Assembly (NCBI GenBank): GCA_902617465.1
Contig: CACMWO010000002.1
Location: 1 to 55,721 of the forward strand
From: an uncultured Alphaproteobacteria bacterium
Lineage (GTDB): Bacteria; Pseudomonadota; Alphaproteobacteria; HIMB59
Direction of reading: 5' to 3'
DNA length: 55,721 nt
Positions within the stretch are counted from its first letter, which is position 1, and each line of letters opens with the position of its first letter. The position numbers were made by a program, and so were the translations under genes. Under the pieces are notes generated by a model. The model had not been told where the DNA came from, did not search any database, and saw only the letters and a program-made list of their open reading frames with translations. Positions 23,543 to 31,621 of this stretch are shown here, one piece after another.

Positions 23543-23851
23543 TTCTATTGAACTTATATTATTTTCAATTTATACACAAACTATTATATAATCTATGTGT
23601 AATTTATGATAAAAATAGAAAAATTATCAATAAAATCAACAATTTTTCAATAAAATCGAAAAATTAGAAAAAATTTCAAATTTAAGGTAAATTTAAAAAA
23701 AATCATAATTAATTTTTTTAAATCCTTGGTTTCCATTTGAAAGATTTTTATATGATTATTATATATTTTGTTACACTCAATTTTATAAATTATGTGTGTA
23801 ATTTACAAAATTAAAAAAACACTTCTAATTACTTCTAAATATTTAATTTTG
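23543..23851. other. 309-bp AT-rich noncoding gap with repeats
   Basis: No gene is visible. Contents: TTATACACA at 23570-23578, which fits the DnaA-box consensus; two imperfect dyads, TACACA/TGTGTA (23573-23601) and TTACAC/GTGTAA (23771-23801), at opposite ends; and a tandem CAATAAAATC repeat near 23630-23665. It could be the control region of the minus-strand operon that begins at 23542. A replication role is a weak alternative because only one DnaA-like box was found. Confidence 0.45.
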
Positions 23852-24259
23852 TCAGAGATAGCCCTTAAATTTTATAGGTTTCCAATTTTTGGGAGCAATT
23901 TCTAAATCCTCAAATTCAAAAGCTGGAGCAACTGTACAACCAATTAAACTAAATAATCCAGTCGTTTCTAGTGAGAACCATATATTACTTTCGACGCTGT
24001 AAATAAATCTATTTTTAGATCCTATCTCATTTATTTCATATTCTTCAGCATTTTTCGATGTATATATTCTCAAAGGACTACCAGTATAAAAGTGTATTGT
24101 TTCGTTCTTTTTAATGCGATGCCAATGCGAATATTGCCCTTTTTCTAACAAATAGTATATGTGACTAACATCCTTATTTTTGTATACTTCGACATAATGA
24201 CCGCCTTCAGGATGAGGTATCATTTTATGACTTTTTATAAGGGATTTAATTGTATCCAT
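23852..24259 (-). CDS. Cupin-5 (DUF985) family protein
   Basis: A 135-residue single-domain cupin. Family landmarks are MIPHPEGGHYVEVY at the N-terminus, IYYLLEKGQYSHWHRIKKNE (metal or ligand His pair), ETIHFYTGSPLRIY, and the end SLIGCTVAPAFEFEDLEIAP. Length equals the family norm, so the gene is intact. Enzymatic function is not established for most members; sugar-related roles have been suggested. It is monocistronic on the minus strand, separated from its neighbours by AT-rich gaps. Confidence 0.88.
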   Translation of the reverse strand: MDTIKSLIKSHKMIPHPEGGHYVEVYKNKDVSHIYYLLEKGQYSHWHRIKKNETIHFYTGSPLRIYTSKNAEEYEINEIGSKNRFIYSVESNIWFSLETTGLFSLIGCTVAPAFEFEDLEIAPKNWKPIKFKGYL

Positions 24260-24396
24260 TTAAATTAAAAGTACATTTTTATTTCGATCAATCAAAATAG
24301 AAACTTATAAAGCAAAAATACTGAATTTATTGATTATTAATTGTTTTTCGTAATCTATTTCATTCTTCATCTAAAAAGGTATATTAGTAGTATTAT

Positions 24397-24582
24397 ATGG
24401 CAATGGAAAACGCACAAACAATATCTTGTCCGAAGTGTGACTTATCTGTTTCTTCTATTTGTTCTAAGTGTAACAAAGAAGTAGAGGTATCTCGATTAGC
24501 TGATGGATGTGTAGTTCAAATCACAAAATGTGTTGAATGCACTAATACACCAGTTATTAAAGATATCTGCGCGGAAAATTAG
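24397..24582 (+). CDS. Small zinc-ribbon protein, unknown
   Basis: A 61-residue protein with four CxxC pairs or near-pairs: CPKC, CSKC and CVEC plus a final Cys, consistent with one or two small zinc sites. No other domain is present. A second in-frame ATG is two codons downstream. Unknown role; such proteins may bind nucleic acid or act as partners. Confidence 0.5.
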   Translation: MAMENAQTISCPKCDLSVSSICSKCNKEVEVSRLADGCVVQITKCVECTNTPVIKDICAEN

Positions 24583-24674
24583 TCCTCACTTTTAACTGAC
24601 ACTAAACCTTTAATCAGTCTGTTAAGATCCAAAGATTACTATTAGACTAAAAAGTAGTATCGGAGATATAATTA

Positions 24675-24866
24675 ATGAAAATATTAAAAATTTTGGATGA
24701 TGCAGAATTAATTCTTGTGGATTTAGAAGTAAATTTGGGAAAAGAAATAAGAAACGCCCCAACTTTATGTGTCAGGTATAAAGGTAAAATTATACCTTTA
24801 AACACTGCACATGATGGTCGACCTATTCTGATGAGAGAAGAAAACGCCATCCCAAGTGAAAACTAA
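24675..24866 (+). CDS. Small hypothetical protein
   Basis: A 63-residue protein (MKILKILDDAELILVDLEVN...) with a good ribosome site (CGGAGAT) just upstream. It reads as beta-rich: ELILVDLEVN, TLCVRYKGKIIPLN. No family recognised. The antisense frame over the same bases is judged a shadow because this one has the ribosome site and fits the run of small plus-strand genes. Confidence 0.45.
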   Translation: MKILKILDDAELILVDLEVNLGKEIRNAPTLCVRYKGKIIPLNTAHDGRPILMREENAIPSEN

Positions 24867-24872
24867 AATTAT

Positions 24873-24959
24873 ATGTTCACTGGTACTCTTTGGGTAGATT
24901 TAACTATTTCGCTCATACTTTTAGCTACTTTTTTTATGTGGATAATGAGGGGGGATTAA
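24873..24959 (+). CDS. 28-residue single-helix membrane peptide
   Basis: A short reading frame, ATG at 24873 to TAA at 24957-24959. It encodes MFTGTLWVDLTISLILLATF followed by a short tail ending in RGD. The composition is one hydrophobic helix with charged ends. It lies 7 bp after the preceding gene's stop and ends shortly before the next gene's ATG, so it may be co-translated. Evidence is composition and position only. Confidence 0.4.
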   Translation: MFTGTLWVDLTISLILLATFFMWIMRGD

Positions 24960-24976
24960 ATAAAATTAACTCCTTA

Positions 24977-25264
24977 ATGGAAATATTAACCAACAAAGAG
25001 GAAGTAAGAGAAAAACTCAAAAACAACCCCTTACAAGCTGCCCATTTACTCAGACTCAATGGGTATGGTTCTATTAAATACGAATGTGCCTGTGGTGAAA
25101 CACATGATGCTAATGGTAAAGATGTAAGTTGTAAAGGATCTGCTAAACCTTTTAAAGCTCTTCTTAAATGTTCAAACAATTTTGTAACGATGATAAAAAT
25201 TGAGGGTTTTTTTCGAAAAAAAGCTATCTCAGAGTATGGATTTAAAGCAAGTATAATGGATTAA
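24977..25264 (+). CDS. Small Cys-containing protein, unknown
   Basis: A 95-residue protein from the ATG at 24977 (MEILTNKEEVREKLKNNPLQ). A cysteine cluster CACGETH...C suggests a zinc site. The C-terminus is basic. A longer reading from a TTG at 24890 would overlap the 28-residue membrane ORF and begins with unconvincing residues, so I prefer the internal ATG. It is 3 bp from the next gene. Function unknown. Confidence 0.5.
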   Translation: MEILTNKEEVREKLKNNPLQAAHLLRLNGYGSIKYECACGETHDANGKDVSCKGSAKPFKALLKCSNNFVTMIKIEGFFRKKAISEYGFKASIMD

Positions 25265-25267
25265 ATT

Positions 25268-25660
25268 ATGAGGTTTTTTTTTATATTATTTTTTATTCCA
25301 ACTTTATCTTTCGGCAAGAGTATAAAATTAGCTTGTCAAGAAACATCTCTTATTGATTACTCAAAAGTACAAATTATTGAATTTAAAAATGAGGATATAA
25401 ATGAATTTGAATACTCATTTGACCAAAACCTTTTTGTATTAAAGGAGAGATTTCAAGATTTACAATATGAGTACATGGGAGAAGATGACGTAAGCTATCA
25501 TTTTAGAATTGAAACTGACTTTTCCTTTAACACCCTTATTCTATATAAAAAAATCCTTAGATATGAGAGAAACATATTTTATCCTGATAGTGTAAATTTG
25601 AAAAAAACTTATTACGGGGATTGCAATAAATCAGATAGTTTTTTTGCTGCTTTGAAATAG
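25268..25660 (+). CDS. Small secreted protein, unknown
   Basis: A 130-residue protein with signal peptide MRFFFILFFIPTLSFG, then KSIKLACQETS. The leader has the same IPxLSxG ending as the three cassette leaders at 12.9-15.9 kb but a different DNA sequence. The mature part is beta-rich (FEYSFDQNLFVLKERFQDLQ) with two cysteines. No family recognised. Confidence 0.55.
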   Translation: MRFFFILFFIPTLSFGKSIKLACQETSLIDYSKVQIIEFKNEDINEFEYSFDQNLFVLKERFQDLQYEYMGEDDVSYHFRIETDFSFNTLILYKKILRYERNIFYPDSVNLKKTYYGDCNKSDSFFAALK

Positions 25661-25749
25661 AATACAGAAAAATCCCCTTTTATTAATTTTTTAGGTAATA
25701 CATTTTCACGAACTAGACTTAAATACTATTTTTTGTATAGTTTTCCTAT

Positions 25750-25956
25750 ATGTCCGATGTTTATAGTTTAATGAAATATTTAACGCCCTATGAACTAGAT
25801 CATATTAAGTTCTTGGCACATAACGACGAGATACCATACCAAATAATAAATTCACAATATAATATTGATAAAAATGATGTAAAAAACTTGATGAGATTTA
25901 TGTTAAATGACCAAGACTATTTAAAATGGAAAAAAATTTATAATAGAACGCATTGA
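25750..25956 (+). CDS. DUF2805 (TIGR03643)-like small protein
   Basis: A 68-residue protein with the layout of the DUF2805 family: LTPYELDHIKFLAHNDEIPY, then an HTH-like NIDKNDVKNLMRFMLN and a final YLKWKKIYNR matching the family's LWRKRV-type end. The family is conserved in many bacteria with unknown function; the helical pattern suggests nucleic-acid or protein binding. It lies at the edge of the accessory zone, convergent with the FAD-protein gene. Confidence 0.65.
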   Translation: MSDVYSLMKYLTPYELDHIKFLAHNDEIPYQIINSQYNIDKNDVKNLMRFMLNDQDYLKWKKIYNRTH

Positions 25957-25991
25957 GGAACTTCCTAAATTTTATTATTCACAATCTTTAT

Positions 25992-26972
25992 TTAATTTTT
26001 TAGTCTCATTTCACTGAAATGCTGAGCTAATTTCTTACCAGATAACCAAGCATCTTGCATACTTGGACCCTCACACCAATCCCCAAAAGCATATAGACGC
26101 TGATCTATGGACTCAATAAATCTTTTAGAGTTTTGATCTCTTAGACTTCTCTTTGTATAAGAGTATCTCCATCTATGTGACTTCTTAAAAACAGCATCAG
26201 CATTTGATTGAAAAGACTTTTTCATTTGATTTACCACATAGTCCTCTAAAACATAATTTTCTATGTTGTAATACTCTTTTGTCCAATCAGCTCTCATATT
26301 TACAACCCAGCACTCTTCATTAAAAAATTCGTGTTTAAAATTTTGATTCATTAAGAAACTAATTTCAGGTGTTAAGTGATATCCAAATTGAAACGGAGCT
26401 CCCAATCTTTTATTAAATGCAATCATGACTGTCCAAATGGAGTCAAACTCTATTTCAGGAATATCGCTATAATCTATAAATTGATCTAACAATTTTTTTG
26501 ATTGTTCAAAGGGCATGCTACAAAAAACATAATCATAAGGTCCAAATTTCTCATCTGCTGCGATTAAGAAATATTCATTATTATGGCTTTCAATGTTGGT
26601 TATTTGTTTTGAAAAATGCGTAGGGTAGTGCAGTGATTTATGTATCTTTATAGGAATTGATTCATTTCCATCTTTACCAACAATGACCTCTTTATCTTCA
26701 ATTGGAGAATTTTGTGAGATATTTGAACAAAATTGACCTTTTAAAGTTTTAATAGCATCAATTTTTTTTAAAAATTCATTTAAGCCAATAACACCATGAT
26801 CTAATTTCAAATAGTGAGCACCATGATCAAAAGCATATTGCTCATGTTTTCTTGTGCTTATTCGTCCACCTGGTCTCCAGGATTTCTCAAAAAATGTAAT
26901 ATCAAGTGCAGGCAAGTGATATGCTAAAGAAAGCGCACTAAGCCCAGTTCCAATGACTGCAATTTTTTTCAA
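25992..26972 (-). CDS. FAD-dependent amine oxidase/renalase-like protein
   Basis: A 326-residue flavoprotein. The Rossmann FAD motif is IAVIGTGLSALSLAYHL, followed by FFEKSWRPGGRISTRK (ribose-binding Glu and GGR motif). C-terminal LYAFGDWCEGPSMQDAWLSG is the typical final FAD contact. Architecture matches renalase-like or short NAD(P)/FAD amine oxidases. Substrate unknown. It lies a few bases downstream of the psiE-like gene in a minus-strand run with ung. Confidence 0.85.
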   Translation of the reverse strand: MKKIAVIGTGLSALSLAYHLPALDITFFEKSWRPGGRISTRKHEQYAFDHGAHYLKLDHGVIGLNEFLKKIDAIKTLKGQFCSNISQNSPIEDKEVIVGKDGNESIPIKIHKSLHYPTHFSKQITNIESHNNEYFLIAADEKFGPYDYVFCSMPFEQSKKLLDQFIDYSDIPEIEFDSIWTVMIAFNKRLGAPFQFGYHLTPEISFLMNQNFKHEFFNEECWVVNMRADWTKEYYNIENYVLEDYVVNQMKKSFQSNADAVFKKSHRWRYSYTKRSLRDQNSKRFIESIDQRLYAFGDWCEGPSMQDAWLSGKKLAQHFSEMRLKN

Positions 26973-26977
26973 TTTTA

Positions 26978-27400
26978 TTACTTTTTTGTGCTTCTAGGTT
27001 TAATTTCATCAACATCTTCAATAGGACGAAGTATTGGGACATACCTAAGTCGAAGAATGATGACTGCAATCGCAACTAAGACTATTGCTCCTGCTTCGTA
27101 AAGAAGAAGCTCGGGGTTTGAGTCTTTACCTTGAAGTATAATAAGACGAGATAAAGCGGTAATAGCAATAAATAACGGATATGTCATTCTAACACGATTG
27201 GAAACATAGTAGACTCGAACCATCCCAATAACTTCAACATAGATAAATAAGAGAAGTAGATCAGCTAACTCTACATACTGAACTTCTATCATTCTCATTA
27301 TCTCAAACATAATGGCTGTAATAGTAGCTACTAATATTATTGCAATAACTGCTTTTTCAATAAAACCTACGAGATTTTCAACATCAGTCTTCATTACCAT
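26978..27400 (-). CDS. PsiE-family membrane protein
   Basis: A 140-residue protein with four predicted helices: AVIAIILVATITAIMFEIM, LADLLLLFIYVEVIGMVRVY, YPLFIAITALSRLIIL and LLYEAGAIVLVAIAVIILRL. The conserved FIYVEVIGMV..Y region matches the phosphate-starvation-inducible PsiE family. Physiological function is unknown. The start overlaps the ung stop by 7 bp, implying co-transcription. The cytoplasmic tail is charged. Confidence 0.85.
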   Translation of the reverse strand: MVMKTDVENLVGFIEKAVIAIILVATITAIMFEIMRMIEVQYVELADLLLLFIYVEVIGMVRVYYVSNRVRMTYPLFIAITALSRLIILQGKDSNPELLLYEAGAIVLVAIAVIILRLRYVPILRPIEDVDEIKPRSTKK

Positions 27401-28071
27401 TCAACCATATCAATTTGTTTTGATTTTAGAAAGGTATTTGTCTTAGAAAAAGGCTTACTCCCAAAAAAACCGCGGTGAGCCGATAATGGGGAAGGGTGCG
27501 GTGCTGATAAAATAAGATGTTTATTCGAATCAATTATCTCTTTCTTTGATTGAGCAAACGAACCCCATAATATGAAAACAATATTTTCTAATTCATTACT
27601 AATAACTGAGATAACTTTGTCTGTAAAAATATCCCAACCAAACTTTTGATGTGAGAGGGGTTTTGATTTTTCTACTGTAAGAGTTGTGTTTAAAAGAAAT
27701 ACTCCCTGCTTAGCCCACTTATCTAAATTACCATTGTTGTAATTCACCTCTTTTTTTAAGTCATTTTGAAGTTCTTTATAAATATTCAACAGTGAGGGCG
27801 GTGGTTTTATATTTTCTGGTACAGAAAAACTGAGCCCATGAGCTTGGCCAGGTCCATGGTAGGGATCTTGACCTAATATCACTACCTTCACCTTGTCTAA
27901 AGGAGTTAAATTAAATGCATTAAAAATTTGTTTTCCTGGAGGATAAAAAATAATTTTATTTTTTTTTAATTCTAAAAGTTTGTCTTTGAGTTTAATCATA
28001 TAATCTTGATTAAATTCCTCTTTTAAATGTTCAAGCCAAGTATCAGGAAGTTGAATGGTAGATTTTTCCAT
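27394..28071 (-). CDS. ung: Uracil-DNA glycosylase
   Basis: A 225-residue family-1 uracil-DNA glycosylase that removes uracil from DNA in base excision repair. The catalytic Asp69 lies in GQDPYHG, the uracil-binding region is GLSFSVPENIKPPPSLLNIY, LLNTTLTVE follows, and the DNA-intercalating His motif is HPSPLSAHRGFFG. Length is normal for the family. It heads a minus-strand run with the PsiE-like gene (7-bp overlap). Confidence 0.97.
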   Translation of the reverse strand: MEKSTIQLPDTWLEHLKEEFNQDYMIKLKDKLLELKKNKIIFYPPGKQIFNAFNLTPLDKVKVVILGQDPYHGPGQAHGLSFSVPENIKPPPSLLNIYKELQNDLKKEVNYNNGNLDKWAKQGVFLLNTTLTVEKSKPLSHQKFGWDIFTDKVISVISNELENIVFILWGSFAQSKKEIIDSNKHLILSAPHPSPLSAHRGFFGSKPFSKTNTFLKSKQIDMVEW

Positions 28072-28082
28072 TCAGATTTTAG

Positions 28083-28355
28083 TTAATTTAAAGTTGCGTC
28101 TTTACTTCTGCCGTATTTTTCAAGCTTGTAAATAATCTTTTCTTTAAGTTCATGATTTTCTTCTAAAGCCATGACTAAGGCTTGTGTATAGAAAAAACAT
28201 GCTGCTTCAATATCAGCCTTATCTTCGAAGTAATTTGCTGCTTCATAGTAGAGAGAACATACTTTATCCATTTGCTTTTTTTGAAAAGCATCAGCAATAT
28301 CGCTATCTAATTGAAAAGTGTCTTTCATAAGTATTCTGAAACTAGCACATTTCAT
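28083..28355 (-). CDS. Small helical (TPR-like) protein, unknown
   Basis: A 90-residue protein composed of helices (VCSLYYEAANYFEDKADIEA, FFYTQALVMALEENHELKEK) consistent with one or two TPR-like helical hairpins. No family name can be given. An in-frame ATG at 28328 is an alternative start; neither has a strong ribosome site. It lies between gloB and ung on the same strand. Confidence 0.55.
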   Translation of the reverse strand: MKCASFRILMKDTFQLDSDIADAFQKKQMDKVCSLYYEAANYFEDKADIEAACFFYTQALVMALEENHELKEKIIYKLEKYGRSKDATLN

Positions 28356-28381
28356 TAAAACACCAAGACTAAAATAATTTT

Positions 28382-29143
28382 CTAGAAATTATCCTTTGCA
28401 GAGCGCATTTTAGCAAATACCTCTGTTGCATCTTGCGTATCAAAAAATTTCATAAATTGATCTGTGTCACATCTCAAAAATGGATTACATAGCAATTGGT
28501 CTGAGAGAGTTGTTGGAATTGTTGGTCGATGCTCTTTTTCTTGATGTGAGGCCCATTTATAATATTCATTAAGCTTTTCATTATCAGGGTCTATGTTTAG
28601 GGCGAATTTTAAATTAGCCATCGTATATTCATGCCCACAATATACTTTTGTATCTTCAGGTAATTGTTTTAACTTAGACAAACTGTTCCAAAAAACTTCA
28701 GGATTTCCCTCAAACATTCTTCCACATCCAATGCTAAATAGAGTATCCCCAGAAAATAAAATATTATGTTTTAGCATAAAATAATTTATGTGTTGAAGCG
28801 TATGCCCAGGAGTATGTATGACTTTATATTCATTTCCATGTATCTCAAAAATATCCTGATCTTCAACTTCTTTATCTGGTTTTGGTATTTTGGAGTCATT
28901 TTTGTACCCTATGACTAAAGATTTAAATCTTGATTTAATTTCATCAACAGCATTAATGTGATCATCGTGATGATGTGTAATGATTATGTGAGAAGCACTG
29001 CAATCATTTAGCTCAAGTATCTTCAAACACATATCTAGATCTGAGGGATCAACTAGCACTCCTTTTGTTTCATGAGGATTTTTAATTAGATATCCATAGT
29101 TATCATCTAATTGAGGAAACAAATACACATTAGGTTTTTGCAT
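28382..29143 (-). CDS. gloB: Hydroxyacylglutathione hydrolase (glyoxalase II)
   Basis: A 253-residue metallo-beta-lactamase-fold enzyme that hydrolyses S-lactoylglutathione in methylglyoxal detoxification. The binuclear metal motif is His57-x-His59-x-Asp61-His62 (THHHDDH). Later ligands are in HTPGHTLQH, the bridging Asp in FSGDTLFSIGCGR and the His in YCGHEYT. The CGRMFEG motif and the C-terminal glutathione-contacting region (RPTIPTTL) are present. It is divergent from a methyltransferase gene, an arrangement common in Alphaproteobacteria. Confidence 0.96.
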   Translation of the reverse strand: MQKPNVYLFPQLDDNYGYLIKNPHETKGVLVDPSDLDMCLKILELNDCSASHIIITHHHDDHINAVDEIKSRFKSLVIGYKNDSKIPKPDKEVEDQDIFEIHGNEYKVIHTPGHTLQHINYFMLKHNILFSGDTLFSIGCGRMFEGNPEVFWNSLSKLKQLPEDTKVYCGHEYTMANLKFALNIDPDNEKLNEYYKWASHQEKEHRPTIPTTLSDQLLCNPFLRCDTDQFMKFFDTQDATEVFAKMRSAKDNF

Positions 29144-29183
29144 AAGAAATAGAATGTTATGTAAATCTCGTTAAAATACAACT

Positions 29184-29891
29184 ATGGATATCAACGCATC
29201 CGATATTTATAGTTTTTATAATTCAAGACTAGGCACTATTGTTAAACGTAACATACGTCATCAATTAAACACCCATTTAAATTCTGTAAACGATAGTGTT
29301 ATTTGTGGATATGGTTATACAAACCCTTTTCTTTCTTTTCTTAGTAAGCAAAATAAAAATTTACAAATATCCTCTATGCAACCAGAATTTTTAGATGGTA
29401 ATGTTAAAGAGAAATACGATTTCGAACACCAAATAATACATGAATATTTCTTACCTTTGGATCCAAGTTCAGTTGATGTGGTAATATCTACTCATTTACT
29501 TGAGTTCGTTGATAAGCCCCAGAGTAGTATTGAAGAAATATGGAGAATACTTAAGCCAAACGGTTTATTTTTATCAATTATTCCCAGAAGGTCAGGTATA
29601 TGGACTCGGTATGATAACAATCCTTTTGGGTTTGGTCGATCATACTCAAACAAGCAATTTAAATCACTAATACAAGACTTTTTGGTTCTTGATTATAGAA
29701 AAACATTTTTGCACTTTCCTCCATGGAGTCATTATTTAAATTACAAAACACATCGAACAATTGAAAAAATAGGTAAATTATTTTTTCCTTATATGGGAGG
29801 ACTAATGATTTGCGTATGTAAAAAGATTGTTTACGCAAAGAGTTCAAAAAAACAAAAAAAAATACCTATTAAAAATTTTGTGCCAACTTAA
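29184..29891 (+). CDS. Class I SAM-dependent methyltransferase
   Basis: A 235-residue protein of the methyltransferase-11 type that is regularly found divergent from gloB in Alphaproteobacteria. The N-terminus has DIYSFYNSRLGTIVKRNIRH, motif I is weak (VICGYGYTNPFLSF), and later motifs VDVVISTHLLEFVDKPQ and IWRILKPNGLFLSII are clear. Substrate unknown. The glycine-rich loop is degenerate, so activity is not certain. Confidence 0.8.
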   Translation: MDINASDIYSFYNSRLGTIVKRNIRHQLNTHLNSVNDSVICGYGYTNPFLSFLSKQNKNLQISSMQPEFLDGNVKEKYDFEHQIIHEYFLPLDPSSVDVVISTHLLEFVDKPQSSIEEIWRILKPNGLFLSIIPRRSGIWTRYDNNPFGFGRSYSNKQFKSLIQDFLVLDYRKTFLHFPPWSHYLNYKTHRTIEKIGKLFFPYMGGLMICVCKKIVYAKSSKKQKKIPIKNFVPT

Positions 29892-29931
29892 TATTAATTT
29901 ATATTGAGATTTTAAAATATAGGATAAATTA

Positions 29932-30681
29932 TTGTTAGATATTAGTTATTACTTAATAGTTTCTTTTTCTATTCTTTTATTTGCAATTTCAAAATCAGGT
30001 TTTTCTGGGGGTGGATTGGCTTTAATTTCAGTAACCCTATTATCCATAACTTATGGTCCTTTAACTGCAATAGCTATATTAATGCCAATGTTAATTGTAT
30101 GTGATGTAATTGCTTTGTTTTTAAATAGAAAACATTTTGAATATAAAATTTTATGGTCAATTGCACCATATTCTTTATTGGGGGTTATTATTGGAACAAT
30201 CTTGTTTAAATTTATCAATTTATCAATGATAAGTATTTTTATTGGATCAATTTCCTTACTATATGTTTTGCTTAATTACTTAATCGCAGACAAAAGAAAT
30301 TTAAAAAAAATACCCTTTTATGGAAGTAAATCTTTTTGGGGAGCACTAGCGGGGTTTACTAGTTTTGTACTCCACTCTGGAGGATTGCCATTAAATATAT
30401 ATTTTATGTCAATTTATAATAAAAAAGTGCAGTTTGTTGCAGGCGTAGTTTTTTCTATTGCTTTAATAAATTTATTTAAATTAATCCCGTATTTCTATTT
30501 GGAAATATTAAACTTTGAGAAGTTATATAGTTATTTAATTTTTTCACCAATTGCAATAATAGGAGTAATTTTGGGACACTGGATGAATAGTAAACTTTCA
30601 GACAATTCTTTTTTTACCATTATTAATATTTTTGTAGTGATAGGTTCGCTTCGATTAATTTATTTGGGTTTAGTTGGTTAA
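29932..30681 (+). CDS. TauE/SafE-family membrane permease
   Basis: A 249-residue membrane protein with about seven to eight helices. The family's first repeat appears as FSGGGLALISVTLLSITYGP followed by TAIAILMPMLIVCDVIAL; the second repeat is GALAGFTSFVLHSGGLPLN. These proteins export or import anions such as sulfite, sulfoacetate or other organic anions. The start is TTG at 29932 with AGGAT 6-8 bp upstream. It overlaps the convergent gene by 12 bp. Confidence 0.88.
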   Translation: MLDISYYLIVSFSILLFAISKSGFSGGGLALISVTLLSITYGPLTAIAILMPMLIVCDVIALFLNRKHFEYKILWSIAPYSLLGVIIGTILFKFINLSMISIFIGSISLLYVLLNYLIADKRNLKKIPFYGSKSFWGALAGFTSFVLHSGGLPLNIYFMSIYNKKVQFVAGVVFSIALINLFKLIPYFYLEILNFEKLYSYLIFSPIAIIGVILGHWMNSKLSDNSFFTIINIFVVIGSLRLIYLGLVG

Positions 30682-31035
30682 TAATATCTTTTCTAAAATA
30701 TTGATTAATTCAAATTCATTTTTAAATTCATTCATTTGTTTATTATCTATCAATAATTTGTATTTACCTTCTTTTTCCTCAAGACATATAGGCAGTTCAT
30801 CTTTGTAATTTAGAAGATTAAATTCTTCCAATTCTTCTGAATGTAAAAACTTAAAATTATGTGGTGAGCTCTCTATAAATTTCTTCCACGACTCGCGCAT
30901 TTTCAGGTCGTGAGTAATTTTACATAAATTGCAATCATAGGTGCTGGGGGAGGCATATTTATGGACTGTATCAAGAATATAGTTCCATTTACCACCTTTT
31001 GCGTTATAGACAAAAATTATATTTTTATTGTTCAT
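30670..31035 (-). CDS. Conserved small protein with CxxC, next to metW
   Basis: A 121-residue protein from the ATG at 31035 ([20 protein letters not shown]). The motif ASPSTYDCNLCKITH recurs in a family of uncharacterised bacterial proteins I recall, where the CxxC and the Trp of MRESWKKF are constant. No catalytic assignment can be made. The start lies inside the last codons of metW (11-bp overlap), so it is coupled to the metX-metW operon; a methionine-pathway link is inference. Confidence 0.65.
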   Translation of the reverse strand: MNNKNIIFVYNAKGGKWNYILDTVHKYASPSTYDCNLCKITHDLKMRESWKKFIESSPHNFKFLHSEELEEFNLLNYKDELPICLEEKEGKYKLLIDNKQMNEFKNEFELINILEKILLTN

Positions 31036-31621
31036 TAGTAATATGGAAGAGAACTTCTTTACAAAATAAATTTGAAGGAATTTTACCGTTTTCAAATTTC
31101 TTTTGAGAAAGGACATCAAAAGTTGAAATTATTTTTAGATCTAAATCTGTTGCTAATTTTTTAAAATCTTTGATGCTACATGGGTGAATATAATCAGTAT
31201 TATACCAGTGATCACTATTTGCTTTTCTTAAAAGTGAGTCAAAACTTCCTGTTAAAAGAAAATTTGAAATTTTACTCAGACGTGCTGAATTATTAAAGCT
31301 CACAATGATATTTTTACTTACTTTTTTGAGGGTGTTTAATAATTGGTCTGGTTCTTGAACTGCCTGAATTGTCTGAGTCAAAAGACAATAATCGAATTGA
31401 TTAAATGGAAAATCTTCAACTATTAAATTTATATCACCGTGTATTACATCTAATCCTTTTTCCAAACATTTGATTACTTTTTCTTGACTCAATTCCACAC
31501 CTTGAGCACTTATTCCTTTATTTTCTAAGTAAGTGATTAGCTCTCCATCAGAACAACCAATATCCAACACCTTTGAGTTTTCTGGAATTAAATTTAAAAT
31601 GATCTCATAGTCTTTTCTCAT
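31025..31621 (-). CDS. metW: Methionine biosynthesis protein MetW
   Basis: A 198-residue SAM-methyltransferase-fold protein. Motif I is [19 protein letters not shown], followed by [23 protein letters not shown] and [20 protein letters not shown], which are the MetW signatures. It is coupled to metX by a 4-bp overlap. In many Proteobacteria MetW is needed for full homoserine acyltransferase activity of MetX. The downstream CxxC gene overlaps its end. Confidence 0.95.
   Translation of the reverse strand: MRKDYEIILNLIPENSKVLDIGCSDGELITYLENKGISAQGVELSQEKVIKCLEKGLDVIHGDINLIVEDFPFNQFDYCLLTQTIQAVQEPDQLLNTLKKVSKNIIVSFNNSARLSKISNFLLTGSFDSLLRKANSDHWYNTDYIHPCSIKDFKKLATDLDLKIISTFDVLSQKKFENGKIPSNLFCKEVLFHITNEQ

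Noticed and set aside
23543-23851. Chromosomal origin of replication
   Set aside because: Only one good DnaA-type box and no dnaA, hemE, parA or gidA neighbours; kept only as an AT-rich gap of note.
24647-24850. 67-codon minus-strand frame
   Set aside because: It lies antisense to the 63-residue plus-strand gene that has a ribosome site; treated as a shadow.
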